Below, piece by piece: positions 35,054 to 47,717 of a stretch of DNA of 64,000 bases. Within the stretch, counting starts at the first letter, position 1; each line of letters starts with the position of its first letter. The notes beneath the pieces are model-generated. The model was given only the letters and a program-made list of their open reading frames with translations, ran no database searches and was not told the origin of the DNA. Source of the DNA: Muricea muricata (lineage: Eukaryota; Cnidaria; Anthozoa; Malacalcyonacea; Plexauridae); assembly GCA_963855995.1 (NCBI GenBank), contig OY979719.1:4154001-4218000 (forward strand). The letters run 5' to 3'. A program made the translations under genes and the position numbers.

Positions 35054-35364
35054 CATGGCCGTAAGAACCACGGGGGCAGGGGGGGCTCGAGCCCCCCTAA
35101 CTTCAAAGGCAGGGGAGCTGAGCCCCCCTAAAAAAGATCTTTCAGTCCCGAAGCTAATACATGTTTTTAACGGTTTACAGTGTTACACATGTATTAATCC
35201 AATGATTATGGTAAAACTAACCTCAAAAGGGCAGAAAAGCATGTTTGAGCGTGTTAAAAATAGAAAAAAATTTCTGGGGGGCGTGTCCCCGGACCCCCTA
35301 GCAGCACTTGTGTCTTCATCGCTCGAAGAGCCCCCCTAACTTTTTTCATCTTCCTACGGCCTTG
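35054..35364. mobile_element. hAT-like MITE with an exact 8-base target-site duplication
   Basis: A 311-base element starts catggccgtaag and ends ctacggccttg, giving an 11-12 base terminal inverted repeat with two or three mismatches. It is flanked by a perfect duplication of ATTGGGAT (35046-35053 and 35365-35372). Inside are G-rich and C-rich tracts (gggggctcgagccccc is itself a palindrome) that give short spurious frames. The exact duplication suggests a fairly recent insertion. Confidence 0.88.
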
Positions 35365-35559
35365 ATTGGGATTTCTTTGATGCCAGTCCTCAACCAAAAT
35401 CATGATTAGATAAACAAAAGAAGTTGGTGGGTTGGCAAGCTGGTAAATTACAGATACTGCACCAAATTATGACTTACGGTATCATACTTAGTCTTTTAAT
35501 CAAAATTTTCTTCAAATCAAGTCTATAAAAATAGTAATGCATGGTGTTCATGTTTTTTG

Positions 35560-35725
35560 AACGAAGGGGGGGGGGGTGCAAGTGTTGTAGGGGCCAGGGG
35601 GCATGGTCCATGCATGGACCATCAAATGTAGAGGAGTCTGGAAGGATGATCCCTTGGAAATTTTCTTAACTAGGACCTCGGAAATGTTATTTCCCGTTAT
35701 TTGGGCATTGGAATTTAATCTGCAG
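35560..35725. repeat. Dispersed repeat, copy 2
   Basis: Starts with a G-run and includes gatcccttggaaattttc and cctcggaaatgttatttcccg, ending near ctgcagac. It corresponds to the copy at about 28190-28335. A perfect palindrome gtccatgcatggac sits at about 35606-35619. Confidence 0.55.
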
Positions 35726-35862
35726 ACTAAAAAATTAAAACTGACTGAGAAATACTTAACACCCGACTCGGCCAACTGTGCTCCATTACATTTTTTAAGT
35801 GCGTGACTTTTGGTGTTAACACGCGTGTTTCGGGCGAATTCGCACGCGCTTCACGTTCCAAT

Positions 35863-36174
35863 ATGGAGGACGTAAGCGCATTTAAACAACAGCAAGAAGA
35901 ACAAGAATCAAGTGAAGGTCTAGGGATTGGCAGTGCTGTATCTTCAATATATGGCGGGGCTAAGAAGATCGGGTCGTTTGTTGTTCCTCCTAAGCCAGAT
36001 TTATGGCCAGACATGGAGAAAGTAGATGAAATGGTTCAAGTGATGACTTATGCTGGCTACGCTCTCATATCTTTTGGCACTATTGGCAGCGTCTACTTCG
36101 CTCTGAAAACCACAAGAGAACTTTCCCAGTGGCGGACTTGGCTAAAGTTTACAAAGTTTGGAAGAAGAAGATAG
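35863..36174 (+). CDS. Small single-pass membrane protein, function unknown
   Basis: A 103-codon intronless frame starting at ATG 35863. The N-terminus is acidic and Gln/Glu-rich (about residues 1-20), then a Gly/Ser segment, PPKPDLWPDMEKVDEM, one hydrophobic helix at about 62-82 (YAGYALISFGTIGSVYFAL) and a basic tail ending in RRR. A 19-helix with a basic cytosolic or matrix tail fits a tail-anchored or small integral membrane protein. The frame is open further upstream to a GTG at 35803, but 35863 is the first ATG. Codon use and the lack of periodicity look like a real gene; I do not recognise the family. Confidence 0.6.
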   Translation: MEDVSAFKQQQEEQESSEGLGIGSAVSSIYGGAKKIGSFVVPPKPDLWPDMEKVDEMVQVMTYAGYALISFGTIGSVYFALKTTRELSQWRTWLKFTKFGRRR

Positions 36175-37656
36175 CGTTTCGAGACAGCAGTTGTTTTAAT
36201 GTGCACGTCTTCCCATCAAGTATATAGATGCAATTCAGGAATGATTACAAGAATATTTCTTTAAAAACAAGCATCTTATAATCATTAGAAGAAACAATAT
36301 ATTTACAGCAATATAAGAAGATTTTGAAATAAGAATGTGGTGACGTCATATGACGTAATTTTTACTTGACTTGTTGCATTGCTGTGGGATCCTCTTGGGG
36401 TCAGTTGTTCAAAAGCTGTTAGCTTATCCTGAGTTAACGTAAAATTCGAAGGGAATTTCCTAGCAGTTTGATTATAGACTTGAAAAAATTTTTCAGAAAT
36501 CTTGTCTGGGTCACTTTATCGGGTATTGTTTCTTCCCAACACTGAAAATCACTCACACAGTATTGTAATATATTGATTTTAATAATTTAGAAAATACTCT
36601 CTCTCACAGGTTTGTCAACTCCCTTGCTCTCGAATGCATTCTGAATTTTTTAGTTAATTACACTGCTATACTTAGCTTGCTTTATCTTGTCAATCACTCA
36701 ATCAGCTTAAATTTACCTTAATACCATTACTTGCTTACTCTTTGTCTCCTGTTATAATTAAAGTTGTCAGTCTTTTATGATTATATGATAATTGAAGTTA
36801 ACTAATTCCCAACGTCTTGTAGTCTTGTTTAGCATGGTTTTGATATAGAAATATCAAATCTGAAAACAGGAGTTAAAGGTCACCCTCGGCTGGTGCTCTA
36901 GCGCTGATCCAACTCTGATACTCATCTCTGCATATGTAACATGTGACGAATGTTTGGTGTGAAACGAAGCAAATGCGAAGCTCAATATATCTATGAACAA
37001 TGAACTGTATAAACTTTAAAATAAAACAAAATGGAGACTGTATGTTTGAGTATAAACTAACACAGTAAGATCCTTTTCACTGGTGCATGAGATCCCTAGA
37101 TACACTAGGTTCGTCCGTTTTGACAACTCATTCTGTTCTATCAGACTATCTTTCTGTTCGCCTAACACCCAGGTTATTACGACAGATTTCTGTTGATTCT
37201 ATAGCTTTCCACTTGCTCTGATATAGCATCAGTGATCAGTTGCTTGAATTCTACTTAAATAATAAAACAACTGGCAATATAATTTTCAAGGGCATCCCCT
37301 CGAAACGTCAAAGCATTGTTTATACCCTATACATATTTGAATCCGTTTCAAGCTTGTGATAATCTTGCTACAGTATGACTTCTGAGTTCCCAGTTCGATA
37401 TTACCTCTGAAAGCTAGATTTCCTAAACTTAAACGATTGATCCGGTGTCCACTGTGATACACGGGTCAAATCCCAGCAAGCCAAATGACTAAAGCAAACA
37501 AACACTCCATCGTTTCTGATAATTTAAAATATTTCAACTGTACATAATACCATTGATGCCGTAAAACGTTAAAAATAACTAGTAGGAAGTATCAATTAAA
37601 ATTTGCACAACTATACATGAAGTTCTTAACTTCGATAATAATATGTATAACATCGT
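36175..37656. other. Intergenic region with a degraded dispersed repeat
   Basis: Nothing coding is seen. The segment at about 36405-36530 (gttaacgtaaaattcgaagg... ) resembles 40650-40770 within the MMP gene (gtcaacatgtaaaattcaaagg...), sharing blocks spread over about 110 bases, so both are probably copies of one old repeat. Confidence 0.5.
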
Positions 37657-40600
37657 TTAACGAAGAATAGTCAATAATAGAGCTATAACTAAGGTCACAA
37701 CGTATGATGATTGTAATCCTAGCGAAGAATTGTCTGTAGATAATGTCACATCCTGTTCATACTCTTTGGCTGGGCAACCCAGCCAGTATGGTCCAATAAG
37801 CTTGGGATATCCGGGTGGTACGCTAAACGCATAGTGATTAAATTTGTAGTAGTGCTGTCCTTTGAAAAAGTAAGTATCTCCGTGAGGAGTTTGCAAGGCA
37901 GCGTCTAAATTGTCCGGCAATCCGCGCCAAAATAGTTTTATAGGCTTAGGATAGCCCGTTACGAGAGCTTTACGTTTCTCGTCATATTTCCAATATTGAT
38001 CACCTTTGAAGAAATAGGTTTCGCCGTTTCCTGGAAATGAGACGACCGCATCCATATCACGTAGGTCAGCGGAAAGACCATATTCCTCGATGAATTCCGG
38101 GCCTTCAACAAGCTTATTACCGCGGTATTTATAATATCTGAAACGAAATTAAGAGAATTCTGTTAAACGTTTGTTGTTATACTTCTTGCTGAAGACGCCT
38201 TCCTCCAAAGATGAAGGGAAACCTTTCGATATCCCGGAAAATAATTTAAGTAATCCCTTAGGTGAGCGAATGACATTAGTTTTGCTTAATTCTCCGGGCA
38301 CACTTGTACGCTTCTACTTCGAACTAATTTAGATCGATCCTAGGCCGTTTACTCAGACATTTTATATAGGGTTAACCTCACGATTTTCTAGGATAAATGC
38401 TCCGAATATGAATTTTACTCGTAACGATGTGCTTAAACAGAAAACTAGATCGATCTAAAACTTTAACCCGTGAGGGGAGCACTTTTCGAGGTGTGTGGGT
38501 GGGGTGTCACGCCCCTCAGTAGGTAAGGTGAACATCACGCCCCTCAGTAGGTAAGGTGGACATCACGACCCTCAATAGGTAAGGTGGACATCACGACCCT
38601 CAGTCCCCGTGAACACATGTAGACAGCTTGTATAGCTTTTTCACGCATTTCTGATCATGAATTTCTTTGTTCCAACAATGACTTACCTATGTCTCGTAAA
38701 GAATATCGTATAGCCATCACTCCTCGTATAAGCGGCTCTCACTCTCACATCTAGACCTTTCCAACGTTTTGAAATCCTTCTAGGTCCCTTTGACTCCTCA
38801 CCGTTTTCATGTAGGACGTAAAAATCGGTATTTCGAAACGCAAACACCTTCTTACTGTGTTTGTCGTGGAATAAAGCATCAAATGAATATTTGCACTCTT
38901 TTCTTGGAGGAACAGGCAGAACAATTCGCGCTTCTCTCTTTCTTCCTTTGGACTTTCCTGTAAATATAATTGTTTCCACGAAACATCAGTTTTTTAACTT
39001 GATATATTTGTTAGTAGTAGTGGGTTAAAAAGGGTGGGTTTGGAAATAGTCCCTAGTCGATCCCTTCAACGTGGCTGTATTGTTCCTGATTATATTAGAG
39101 TTATAAGGTGGGTGGATACGTCTTGTGCAATTCTGTCTGGATAAGTCCTGTGGAATTCACGGTGAAAGCTTTGTGTTACTTTGACTACTGTGCACATTTA
39201 ATTACTGTAGACTCTATAATTTTGACTTCTTTCTATATGTATCTATTTACTGTTGCAAATTATTGTGTATTGAAAGATCATTGTGCTTACTAAAAAATTC
39301 TTTAGAATTTTACACAATATGCAGTTATCGGGTTATGGCAGGCGGTGGAAAATGGTCTTTACTTCGAATCACATCTTCCTAGCTCAAGATTAGTCTTCGC
39401 ACCCTGAGATCAGGATTTGCAATCAAAAGTACATGAACTTACCATAAATCTTCTGTATTCCTTTCTTATCATCCTTTCCCAGTTTCACATCTCCCATCTC
39501 ACCCGTGGTGTACCATGGGTACATAATTGCCTCGACGTCTGGGCTGTGTCTCAGTCCTAAACTGTGACCAAATTCGTGGGTCGTTACCCAGATGAAGTTC
39601 GTGGAATCTTCCTCTGTCAGCGAGAATTTCTCGTCCAGATCAAAATGGACGTCGCCAGCGACACCTGCGAGGATTATTGAAAATATTTATTTTTTGCTGC
39701 CAGCGAAATACTTAGTTCATTTCCTTGAAACTCTACAAATTGCATATCTTCAAAGTACACGTCCAAAAACTATAAGTTGTTTAAACCAGGATGCCGTAAC
39801 AACTGTTAACAATAATGTTTGTGGTGTTACTCCGAGTTTTAAATCCACATTCGAAAAGCTGGGATCTACGACCTTTGAATTGCATTATTAGCAATGACGG
39901 AATATCCGAGCATACGGATGGAAACATTTGCAATAATAATTTTACGTGGTGTTTCCACAAAATTAAACAGGCAGTGTTGCATCCTCGTTTCAACAACTTG
40001 GAACAACTTGCAATTTTTGGCGGCGTGTGTCTTTGCAATATATGCATCAAAAATCTTGTAAGCAGGAGTCTTGGGTGTTGCTGGGTATTTTATTCGAGAT
40101 GTACCATATCTAGATTGCATCTATTCAGGTTTTATTTTCGGTATTGGGTAGCAGTTAACGTTGTTACGAATATTACAATCCCAAGCTCGGGAATGTTTGC
40201 GACTTTGCACCACTGAGATATGCAATGATAAGCATAGGTTTCCTCCAAATTCAGGTATATTGGCGCAAAAATATCTTTGTAGCCCCCCCCTCCCTCTGGC
40301 TAGGCTTTAAAATTAGTCAGTGAAACAGGACTCTTTTGTTTACCTGTGTTTTGGTTGGGATAAAAGGCGTGGGCAAGAGCATTGCCTGGGCCGTCGAACT
40401 TGTACCTGTCGCCATGATCACCAGCCATGAATCCAATCATGATATCAGCTTCTCCTTCGTTCACTTCAGTGAATGTGAGATCAGCAACATATGACCATTT
40501 TTGGAAGCCAGCTTTGATTGCCTTGGAAATCAGTTCTGGCGTCATCACGTGTCTGTTTGTTGGGCCACTGTACGGGTCGTTTACAATACGATACGTAAGA

Positions 40601-43600
40601 TCCTGAAACAGAAATACATTGAATGATATAATGTTTTACTGAGTCATATCTTCTCAGGTTACACGGCAACTGGCAGATCTCGTTGACTCTGGGTCAACAT
40701 GTAAAATTCAAAGGAAATTTCTCAGTCACTTGTTTAAAAGCTTTGGGAGATTTCGTAAGAAATTCCGTCTGCGTCAATAGTAATTTTGGGTTCTAAAGTA
40801 AGTTCTTGACATAAACAGTGCGTTAAACTTTAAACCAGAATTAGCACTAGTCACCCTATCAGCATTCTCTACGGGAGAAAAACATCGGGTTGCCAGCAAC
40901 CAGCTATAACAGGCTTTCTGTAGAGTGGTTGGTAATAACAAAAACAGACAATAGACCATACAGAAATTGGTTTTCTAAATCAAATGGGGTCTGAATCCAG
41001 ATTGAAACATTTCATTCTTAGGTTGCTCTTCGAAGTCAGTAAAAAGTTGAAATACATTTGTCTGACGTTTCGGTTTCCTTTGCGGAAAACCATTACCAGA
41101 GACTATATTAGTCTTCGATAATGGCTTCCGCAGAGGAAACCGAATGGTTAGACAAAAGTATTCAAACTTGTTTGTTATTCTAGAAGAGCAAATAAAGAAT
41201 GATATGATAATAAACTTTTTGTTTCGATCACAAAGCCTGGTCAGTTTAGGTTTGTTTGTACCTAGGAGATCTATTTTGGACAGAGTATTGACTAACTTCT
41301 TTTCCATAGTGTCTGAGGGCAGGAGTCAGACCCATGATCTCAGAGAAAACGGACGCTTGCATGCTCTGATTCTTCGCCAAACTTTATAAGTAGCAAATAG
41401 CTATCTCACCTTTTTTTTCCATTCGCTTCCCTCTAAGACGTATCTTCTTTTTCTTCTGTTGTATTGTATTGGATCTTTATCTCCACATCTTGGTGCTTTC
41501 ATCTTTTCTACAGTTTCGTCATCGAATTCTCCGGTGACGTTCAGACCGGCAAATTTCTGAAAAGCTTTCAGACTCTTCGTAATGTCCTGGGCTGCTTGTG
41601 CCTGGCCGTCTTGTGATTCCTCGACGTAACCGAATGTTTTTAAGTAATCCTGGAAGATGAAAAAGATCGAAGAATGATTTTTACGTCAGCTTTGTAGTGA
41701 AACAATCAAAAACTTCGCAGCCTTGTCAATCTTACCATTTTGTCGCATCTTATGAACAAGGTGTAACAAGCTTGTCAATTTCATCAAGTTTTAACAATTC
41801 TTTTAAAATCAGACTTGTTACAGTTGTCATTGGAAGACTTGTTACAACTTGTTGAAACAACTTTCAGCAAGCCTGTAGATAACTTAAGTTTCGACAATCA
41901 ACTTGCATGCAACAAGTCTGTTGACAACTTGCAACAGACATGTCGCCAACAAGCTGTTGCAAGGCCTGCGAAGGCATCCAGTTTGCAGGATGTGAGCAGA
42001 CTCGAAACTTGCGCATTTTTTGCTGTGTTTTGCTGTGAGATCTACTTTACATTCTGTTCTTTCTGCTAATCACGTACCACACATATCCGAAAAATCATTT
42101 CGAAATCCGATATAGTTTTTTTTTTTCAAAAAATTAAACTTTAATAAGATTATTTTGGGTTTTTTTCTTATTTAGGTGTTTCCTGAATTTGTTAAACCAA
42201 CAATGTCGCTGTCACGATAGCAAGGTAAATATTTGTTCAATATTTTTATTGAAATAATTTACTAGAAATATGGTCTGAAGAAATTTATTTACAGTCTTTC
42301 CATACCTTCTGTAATCATGATGATGAATAATGAATAAAGAACGAATGAGCAGATTCTCGACCTAATTTTAAAATACCCGTGGTTTTTCAAAAAATGTTTT
42401 ATTCTAAGCAGCTGCGTTTCATGTCTGTAACAACTCCTAATTTTCATGCAAAGACGTCATTTTTAGTGTAGACTGTAGACTATAAGCCTAGATCAAAGGC
42501 ACCCACGATCTCTTTTACTGTTTGTTATCAGTTATCTTACCAAACCAATGTATAACAGCTGTCAGGGAGTGATGAATGTGCAAGCTCTTTAAAACCGCAT
42601 GTTAAAACTTCAACGATATTATCTTAAAAGACTTTCTGTGCGGTTTCTAAATCTGCGTTGATAACAATCATTGACGCGCTACTTCACGAATTGATACACA
42701 AGCCACTTCAGTTATTTTTGTCGTGCATATCGAAAATAGTTTCCGTTTCAATATCGAACATTACTCGGAGATGTCCGTTCGGAACTCACTCGTTGTTCGG
42801 GAGTATTCGCTCGAAAGTCGGGAAGTTTTGCCCAAGTCAACACCCAGTTTCAGCCGCAGCGGGAAGATTGTTTTGTGTTGGTATTTCTGATCCGTTCAAG
42901 TTTCAAATGCTTGCCAAGGCTATTTACAGAGCAATATTTTTCTTGGCCAAGCTTAATATAGCATCACACTAGGAACAGTGAACTAAGAAGACATTCAGTA
43001 AAATGCTGTGCATTATAGCCAATGACCCAATAGCGTTTTGTGACCACCTCAACTAAATGTGAATAAACCCATTATACTAGTAACTGAAAGTCATTGGAAA
43101 CGAACTTGTAAATGAACATTGTGTGGGGGCTCTACTATAACGATACATAGTAACAATAGTGATGAAAATTTAGCATAAACTCCTTCAACTCCTTCTAGCC
43201 AGCTCGTGAATACTGTTTACATAGAGGGACGCAATACCTAAGAACATATAGAATACTATCTACAAGGGACCCCCATGTTAGTGATAACAATATCAGCGCA
43301 CGAAGGTTGAGTAGTTCTTGAGAAGGTATATGAAGATATGACAACCTGGGAATAAAAGACAGTAGGTAAATTCTTCAATATTGCCCAACACTGCCTACAC
43401 TAGTAGATATTCTCTTTAGAGATATCAAGTGTTACAGCCATAGATTTCAAAAACTTGTCAGTATCATTCTCAATATGCTAATTTTGAGTGTATTGAGTGT
43501 AATTAGACAAATTTGGGTATTATAGATAGGTTAAGGACATAGTTTATCTGACTCTTCCATTCGTTCTCTCAACAAGCCATATAAAATGACGTTTGCAATT

Positions 43601-46424
43601 TGCAAAATGAGCTTGCATGAATTCTGAACCAAAGAAATTGCATATCTGATTCCACCAACAACTTTCTCTAAAACAGTACCAAAAAATGACATGCCACACA
43701 GGTTGCACGCAAATTTATTTTATCAGTCACTATACAATGGAATAGAATGTAGAACTATGCCAAACATATCTTATCGCTCAATCGATCAATCTACAATGGA
43801 TCCAAACTTGGCGCAATACCGCACACACCTGTCGTTAGATTCGTTTTAAATTCGGTCTCATATTATTCTAACCGCTCGGAGAGCCTATAGAATGAGGCTA
43901 AGGCAGAGACATAAGGAAGGTCAAAACTTAGCACTTTTGAAGTGTTCTGCTACCTTATAAAGAGCTTATTAGAATCAGTTTCCAATGTGTTAAATGATGA
44001 ATCACTGGGATAATGTTATATCATGTTACAAGGCAAATAGTATGCAAGCATGAGCGCAGATTAGAATCAGAAATGACCATAGCGAAAAAGATGGCAACAT
44101 GTATGTTTTACCAAGAATGCGTTGCGGTCATGAAGCAAAAATGACTGAAAAAAGTTGCCCAGAAAGACACCTAAGGACATAAAACTTTCACTGTTTCACA
44201 AAACAAAGAAAACAATCTCCTCTCCTACGCTTGTGTTTCAACGGACATCAATTTGCTTTTTGAAACGATTTCCGACCGCAATGCATTCTGGTAAAATTTA
44301 GAAGTAAAAAATCTTCAGGATACAACGGGTCAAACATTGGACTTCCTCCTCACGGACTACAGACATCTGAGTTATGAGTTTTGTTACACATCTGTAAAAA
44401 ACCCATCTGAACAAAGGCGTAGTTAAGTTGAGTAGAGCATTGCAGAAAAAAAAATGCTTATGTTTGAAACTGATAAACAATGTACGTGCTGCAAATTGAA
44501 ACATCCAATGGATTCGAAACAAGTGGGATTTTGTGGGGTTCGACTAGCGGAGAATTCACTTCAATCACTTGAAATGATACAATGCAATGTCATTTAAATT
44601 TTGTCAAATCCTACATAACGAACCATATTAGGGCTTCTAAAACTCGATATTTAGGCGCTTCAAGGTGCAAACTTTCGCTCTTTCATTAAATTCGAAAGTC
44701 TAGGGCTAGGTCGCAACGCCAAGTTGCCGATCTGGCATGATACCACTTCTGGCATGATATCACGTCAAAACTCTACTGGGTGCCTGTTTAATACTTTGAT
44801 AATTTGATCCTTCTAAGATAGTAATTGAAACTTGGAGAAGAGATAGAACAGCAGAAAAGCTGGTTAATAACTAGAATTAGAAAATCCTTCGAAATTGATA
44901 CAGTAATACTATATCTCGGATAAAGTCTGTTAAATTTCGTTAAATAATATCACGGCCGGAAATATGGCTAAATTATCGACCTATTGTCTTATGCGTCAAG
45001 GGAAATAATTTCAAATAACACCATGTTGAGAAGGTAAATACTGTGAAATATTAATCAATTTGTCTTTTACGTTTTTTTACCAGTACATTTACAGTACGTG
45101 ATTCCGCACGTATTTTGTATAAAACGGAATAACGCTCGCGTTTCGCTTTACTGGTTCCTCTGGCATGATAAATGCGATGATGAAAGATTTAAACCATTTC
45201 TTCGCATTAAAAATCAACACTTCAAACTCAAGCCGAGTGAAAGCTCGATATCTTATGAATATTTCAATGCAAATTTGATACAAAAACCAAATATTCAGCT
45301 TAAAAGAAGCCCATTTCGAGTTGCAACATTATTAATTCATCGTTAAGCCGAAAGGAATTATGCCGTATTACCGATGTAAATTATTGATCGACTAACACAA
45401 TATCAAAATTTCAACATGTCGAAATTACCAGTTCAATATCATAATTTCTTATACCGACTTCCCGAACACGTTTTCCTTTATTACGAACTGCAAAGACGTC
45501 TTTGAACTAGTGGTAAAAAGTGAATTAGCAACGGGCATTGTATTTGAAAGAATCGTCATTTTGAAACGGAAGATAACATAATAATGGGTAATGATAGATC
45601 GTGATCGATCTTTTCAAATTAACTGAAATTTACGGTCCCAGACTCTTAGTGCTTAAAAAATACAGACATGAGATGTAAAGATCAGTTTAATTTTTCTCCC
45701 AACAGTTTTTGCCTTACAGTAAATCCCTCGGTAAATCTGAGTGGAATCCTTCCAAAACATCGATTTAGACCCGCGCTATTCTTATATCTATGTAATGATA
45801 ATGATATGATGTTTGTACACCGATAGTAGCATATAACATTTTGTTATGGAGTTGTGGCCCTGTATTTATGCGAGAATAGACAAGGTGTCTGATGAATGTC
45901 AGTGCTTAGCCCTTCAATTTTCACCTACGGCATAAATTCAATATTTATTTCCAGATAAGAAGCCATTGCATTCAGTATTTCTTACAAAAAGCAAATTTAC
46001 AATGCTGCTTTGAATTTAAAGAAAGGTCTAGCAAGCTGCCCGAAGTTTATTGTTCATGGAGTAATTTATCTCGTAAAAAATGTTACTGACGTGTTCTAAA
46101 ATTATAATGTTTATTTGGAATGCTGTTTTCGTGTCTTTCTGAAAGTTAAATTGCCATAAACTATTGTCAATAGTACTTAGCGAATGGAAACTTAACAATG
46201 TGCATAGCATGACTGTAGCAGCTTTAATAATAGCTCGAACATCCAGAAGATTAAACGTGCTAAACTCTATGCAGTATGCCATTTGTCATGTTGATAAAAT
46301 ATACACTTACCACTCCAGTACTTCTGTACGCTTCTCCTATAGCTTTACAATCTACGATATTATTCCAGTTTGACAGTACTGTAGTCAACCAATACACCAA
46401 CACAAGCTCTGCCCGTATAGACAT
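37657..46424 (-). CDS. Matrix metalloproteinase, furin-activated, probably GPI-anchored
   Basis: Secreted or cell-surface zinc endopeptidase of family M10A. Exons (minus): 46424-46311 (proposed signal-peptide exon), 41649-41410, 40602-40344, 39664-39443, 38957-38687 and 38137-37657; all join in phase. Seen in order: hydrophobic LVLVYWLTTVL, propeptide with cysteine switch APRCGDKD (the usual PRCGVPD, altered after Gly), furin site RRKRRY, catalytic domain with zinc-binding HEFGHSLGLRH and Met-turn AIMYPW, a basic hinge KSKGRKR, hemopexin domain bounded by the Cys in ECKYSFDA and the Cys in WLGCPAK, and a C-terminal hydrophobic tail SYVVTLVIALLLTILR after a Ser/Asn-rich segment, as in GPI-anchored MMPs. 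The paralogue at 58199 shares the exon plan. The first exon is assigned by phase, signal-peptide character and an upstream promoter, so it is the weakest part. Confidence 0.9.
38508..38604. repeat. 28-base tandem repeat in an MMP intron
   Basis: About 3.5 copies of a unit beginning cacgcccctcagtaggtaag lie in the last intron of the minus-strand MMP. The units differ at only two or three positions. Confidence 0.88.
41813..41985. repeat. Degenerate caacttgttg repeat
   Basis: Overlapping and inverted copies of acttgttacaacttgttg, acaacttgcaac and caacaagctgttgcaa are strung together. The motif is self-complementary, so the tract can fold on itself. It lies in intron 1 of the minus-strand MMP and produces a spurious open frame. 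Confidence 0.6.
44065..44297. repeat. Dispersed direct repeat, copy 1
   Basis: Shares blocks with 47222-47480 in the same orientation: aaagatggcaacatgta/aaagatagaaacatgta, aagaaagacac-like runs, aaggacataaaa, and gatttccgaccgcaatgca. The distance between copies is about 3.17 kb. One copy lies inside the MMP's large first intron, the other just upstream of its promoter. Confidence 0.7.
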
Positions 46425-46639
46425 GATAATTTTTGCGATACTTGATTCAAAGTTTCACTTTGTTAAACTATACGACGTACTTCCTCGCCGATTTTGTCTT
46501 TATCACGATTCACCACAGCGTATATTAGTATGCGTGCTAGATAATAAACTTGATATGTTTTTCTGGAAGTAACTAGATCCGCTCTGTCCGTCTCGTGCTG
46601 TTCATATAACGTCTCATATGCTTACTCTTTGACGATATT

Positions 46640-46700
46640 TAGGATGAGTCGTGTGTTTATAAGTGCTTTCCAATGAACGGCATGACGTCACAGGCATTAT
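46640..46700 (-). promoter_or_regulatory. Putative promoter of the minus-strand MMP
   Basis: On the minus strand a perfect CRE palindrome TGACGTCA (46683-46690) and an inverted CCAAT box (CCAAT on plus, 46670-46674) are followed by TATAAA (46661-46656). The proposed start codon lies about 230 bases further on. Order and spacing are those of a TATA promoter. It supports, but does not prove, the first-exon assignment. Confidence 0.55.
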
Positions 46701-47221
46701 GACGGACGTCCATTTTCCGCTCTTAAAATTAATTTGAAATCAATGGCACAAATAAATAGTTCAGTTAATTCTCTCATTCAAGTATTAAACCAATAGAAAT
46801 TTTTACAATTTTTTCTACTCGTCTTTCCATTTACTGTGGATTGTAATTTCAATATGCATTCAGTAAAGAGAAAATGCTCATATGGCTGTATTTATTCATG
46901 ATATTTATTCATCAGTAAGTAGTTGTTTGAGTTATTTGCCAAGTAAATTGCAAGCAAACACAAAGTCAATACACATAGTAGGTGATTTAGTTTTATTGAC
47001 TCAGAGAGTCAGAGGTGTTCAGAGTATGCAGCTAAGAAACCTTATTTTATACTTGATTCATGTAACTGTACCGTATATGTAAAACGCCCACAAATTGTGT
47101 AGGCGTACGTTCGATAATGAATTTTTCTCAAATGTTCCCGACTTGAATTTCGACATGTATATGATCGAACGAAGACATCTTTACCCTGTACAAATTATTT
47201 TTCACCGAATGAAGTGCAACA

Positions 47222-47480
47222 AAATGGTAATTGACCATAACGAGAAAGATAGAAACATGTACATTTTACCAGAATGCATTGTGGGAATCAAGCAAAACCG
47301 ACTGAAAAGCGATAAAACGCCCAAGAAAGACACCCATGAAAAACACCCAAGGACATAAAAACTTTAGCAAAACAAAGAAAATAACCTCCTCTCTTATGCA
47401 TACATATGCTTGTCCTTTAACATACGTCAATTTGTTTCTTTAACGATTTCCGACCGCAATGCACTCTGGTTAGGTAAAAT
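47222..47480. repeat. Dispersed direct repeat, copy 2
   Basis: Homologous to 44065-44297, with insertions. It ends in the block gatttccgaccgcaatgcac, which runs directly into the 130-base tandem duplication. Confidence 0.7.
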
Positions 47481-47717
47481 ATACATACGCCATCTTTTTC
47501 GTCACGGTCATTTGATTGACCCTGCACAAATTGTGTTTCTGTTCATTCTGATCTCTAAAGAAAAACTAGGACCAATTTCATGATGTAAATGCACTCTGGT
47601 TAGGTAAAATATACATACGCCATCTTTTTCGTCACGGTCATTTGATTGACCCTGCACAAATTGTGTTTCTGTTCATTCTGATCTCTAAAGAAAAACTAGG
47701 ACCAATTTCATGATGTA
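47461..47717. repeat. 130-base tandem duplication
   Basis: The segment beginning gcactctggttaggtaaaat occurs at 47461 and 47591, with no visible difference across about 125 bases. It ends at catgatgta in both copies. Identity this high implies a recent event. Confidence 0.95.

Noticed and set aside
35010..35339. 109-codon plus-strand frame rich in Gly and Pro
   Set aside because: It falls almost entirely within the hAT-like MITE and comes from its G/C runs.
37440..37490. Possible tRNA B-box (gggtcaaatcc)
   Set aside because: No matching A-box, acceptor stem or anticodon arm could be formed upstream.
42658..42972. 104-codon frame in the first intron of the minus-strand MMP
   Set aside because: No domain, no splice-site flanks and composition like the surrounding intron.
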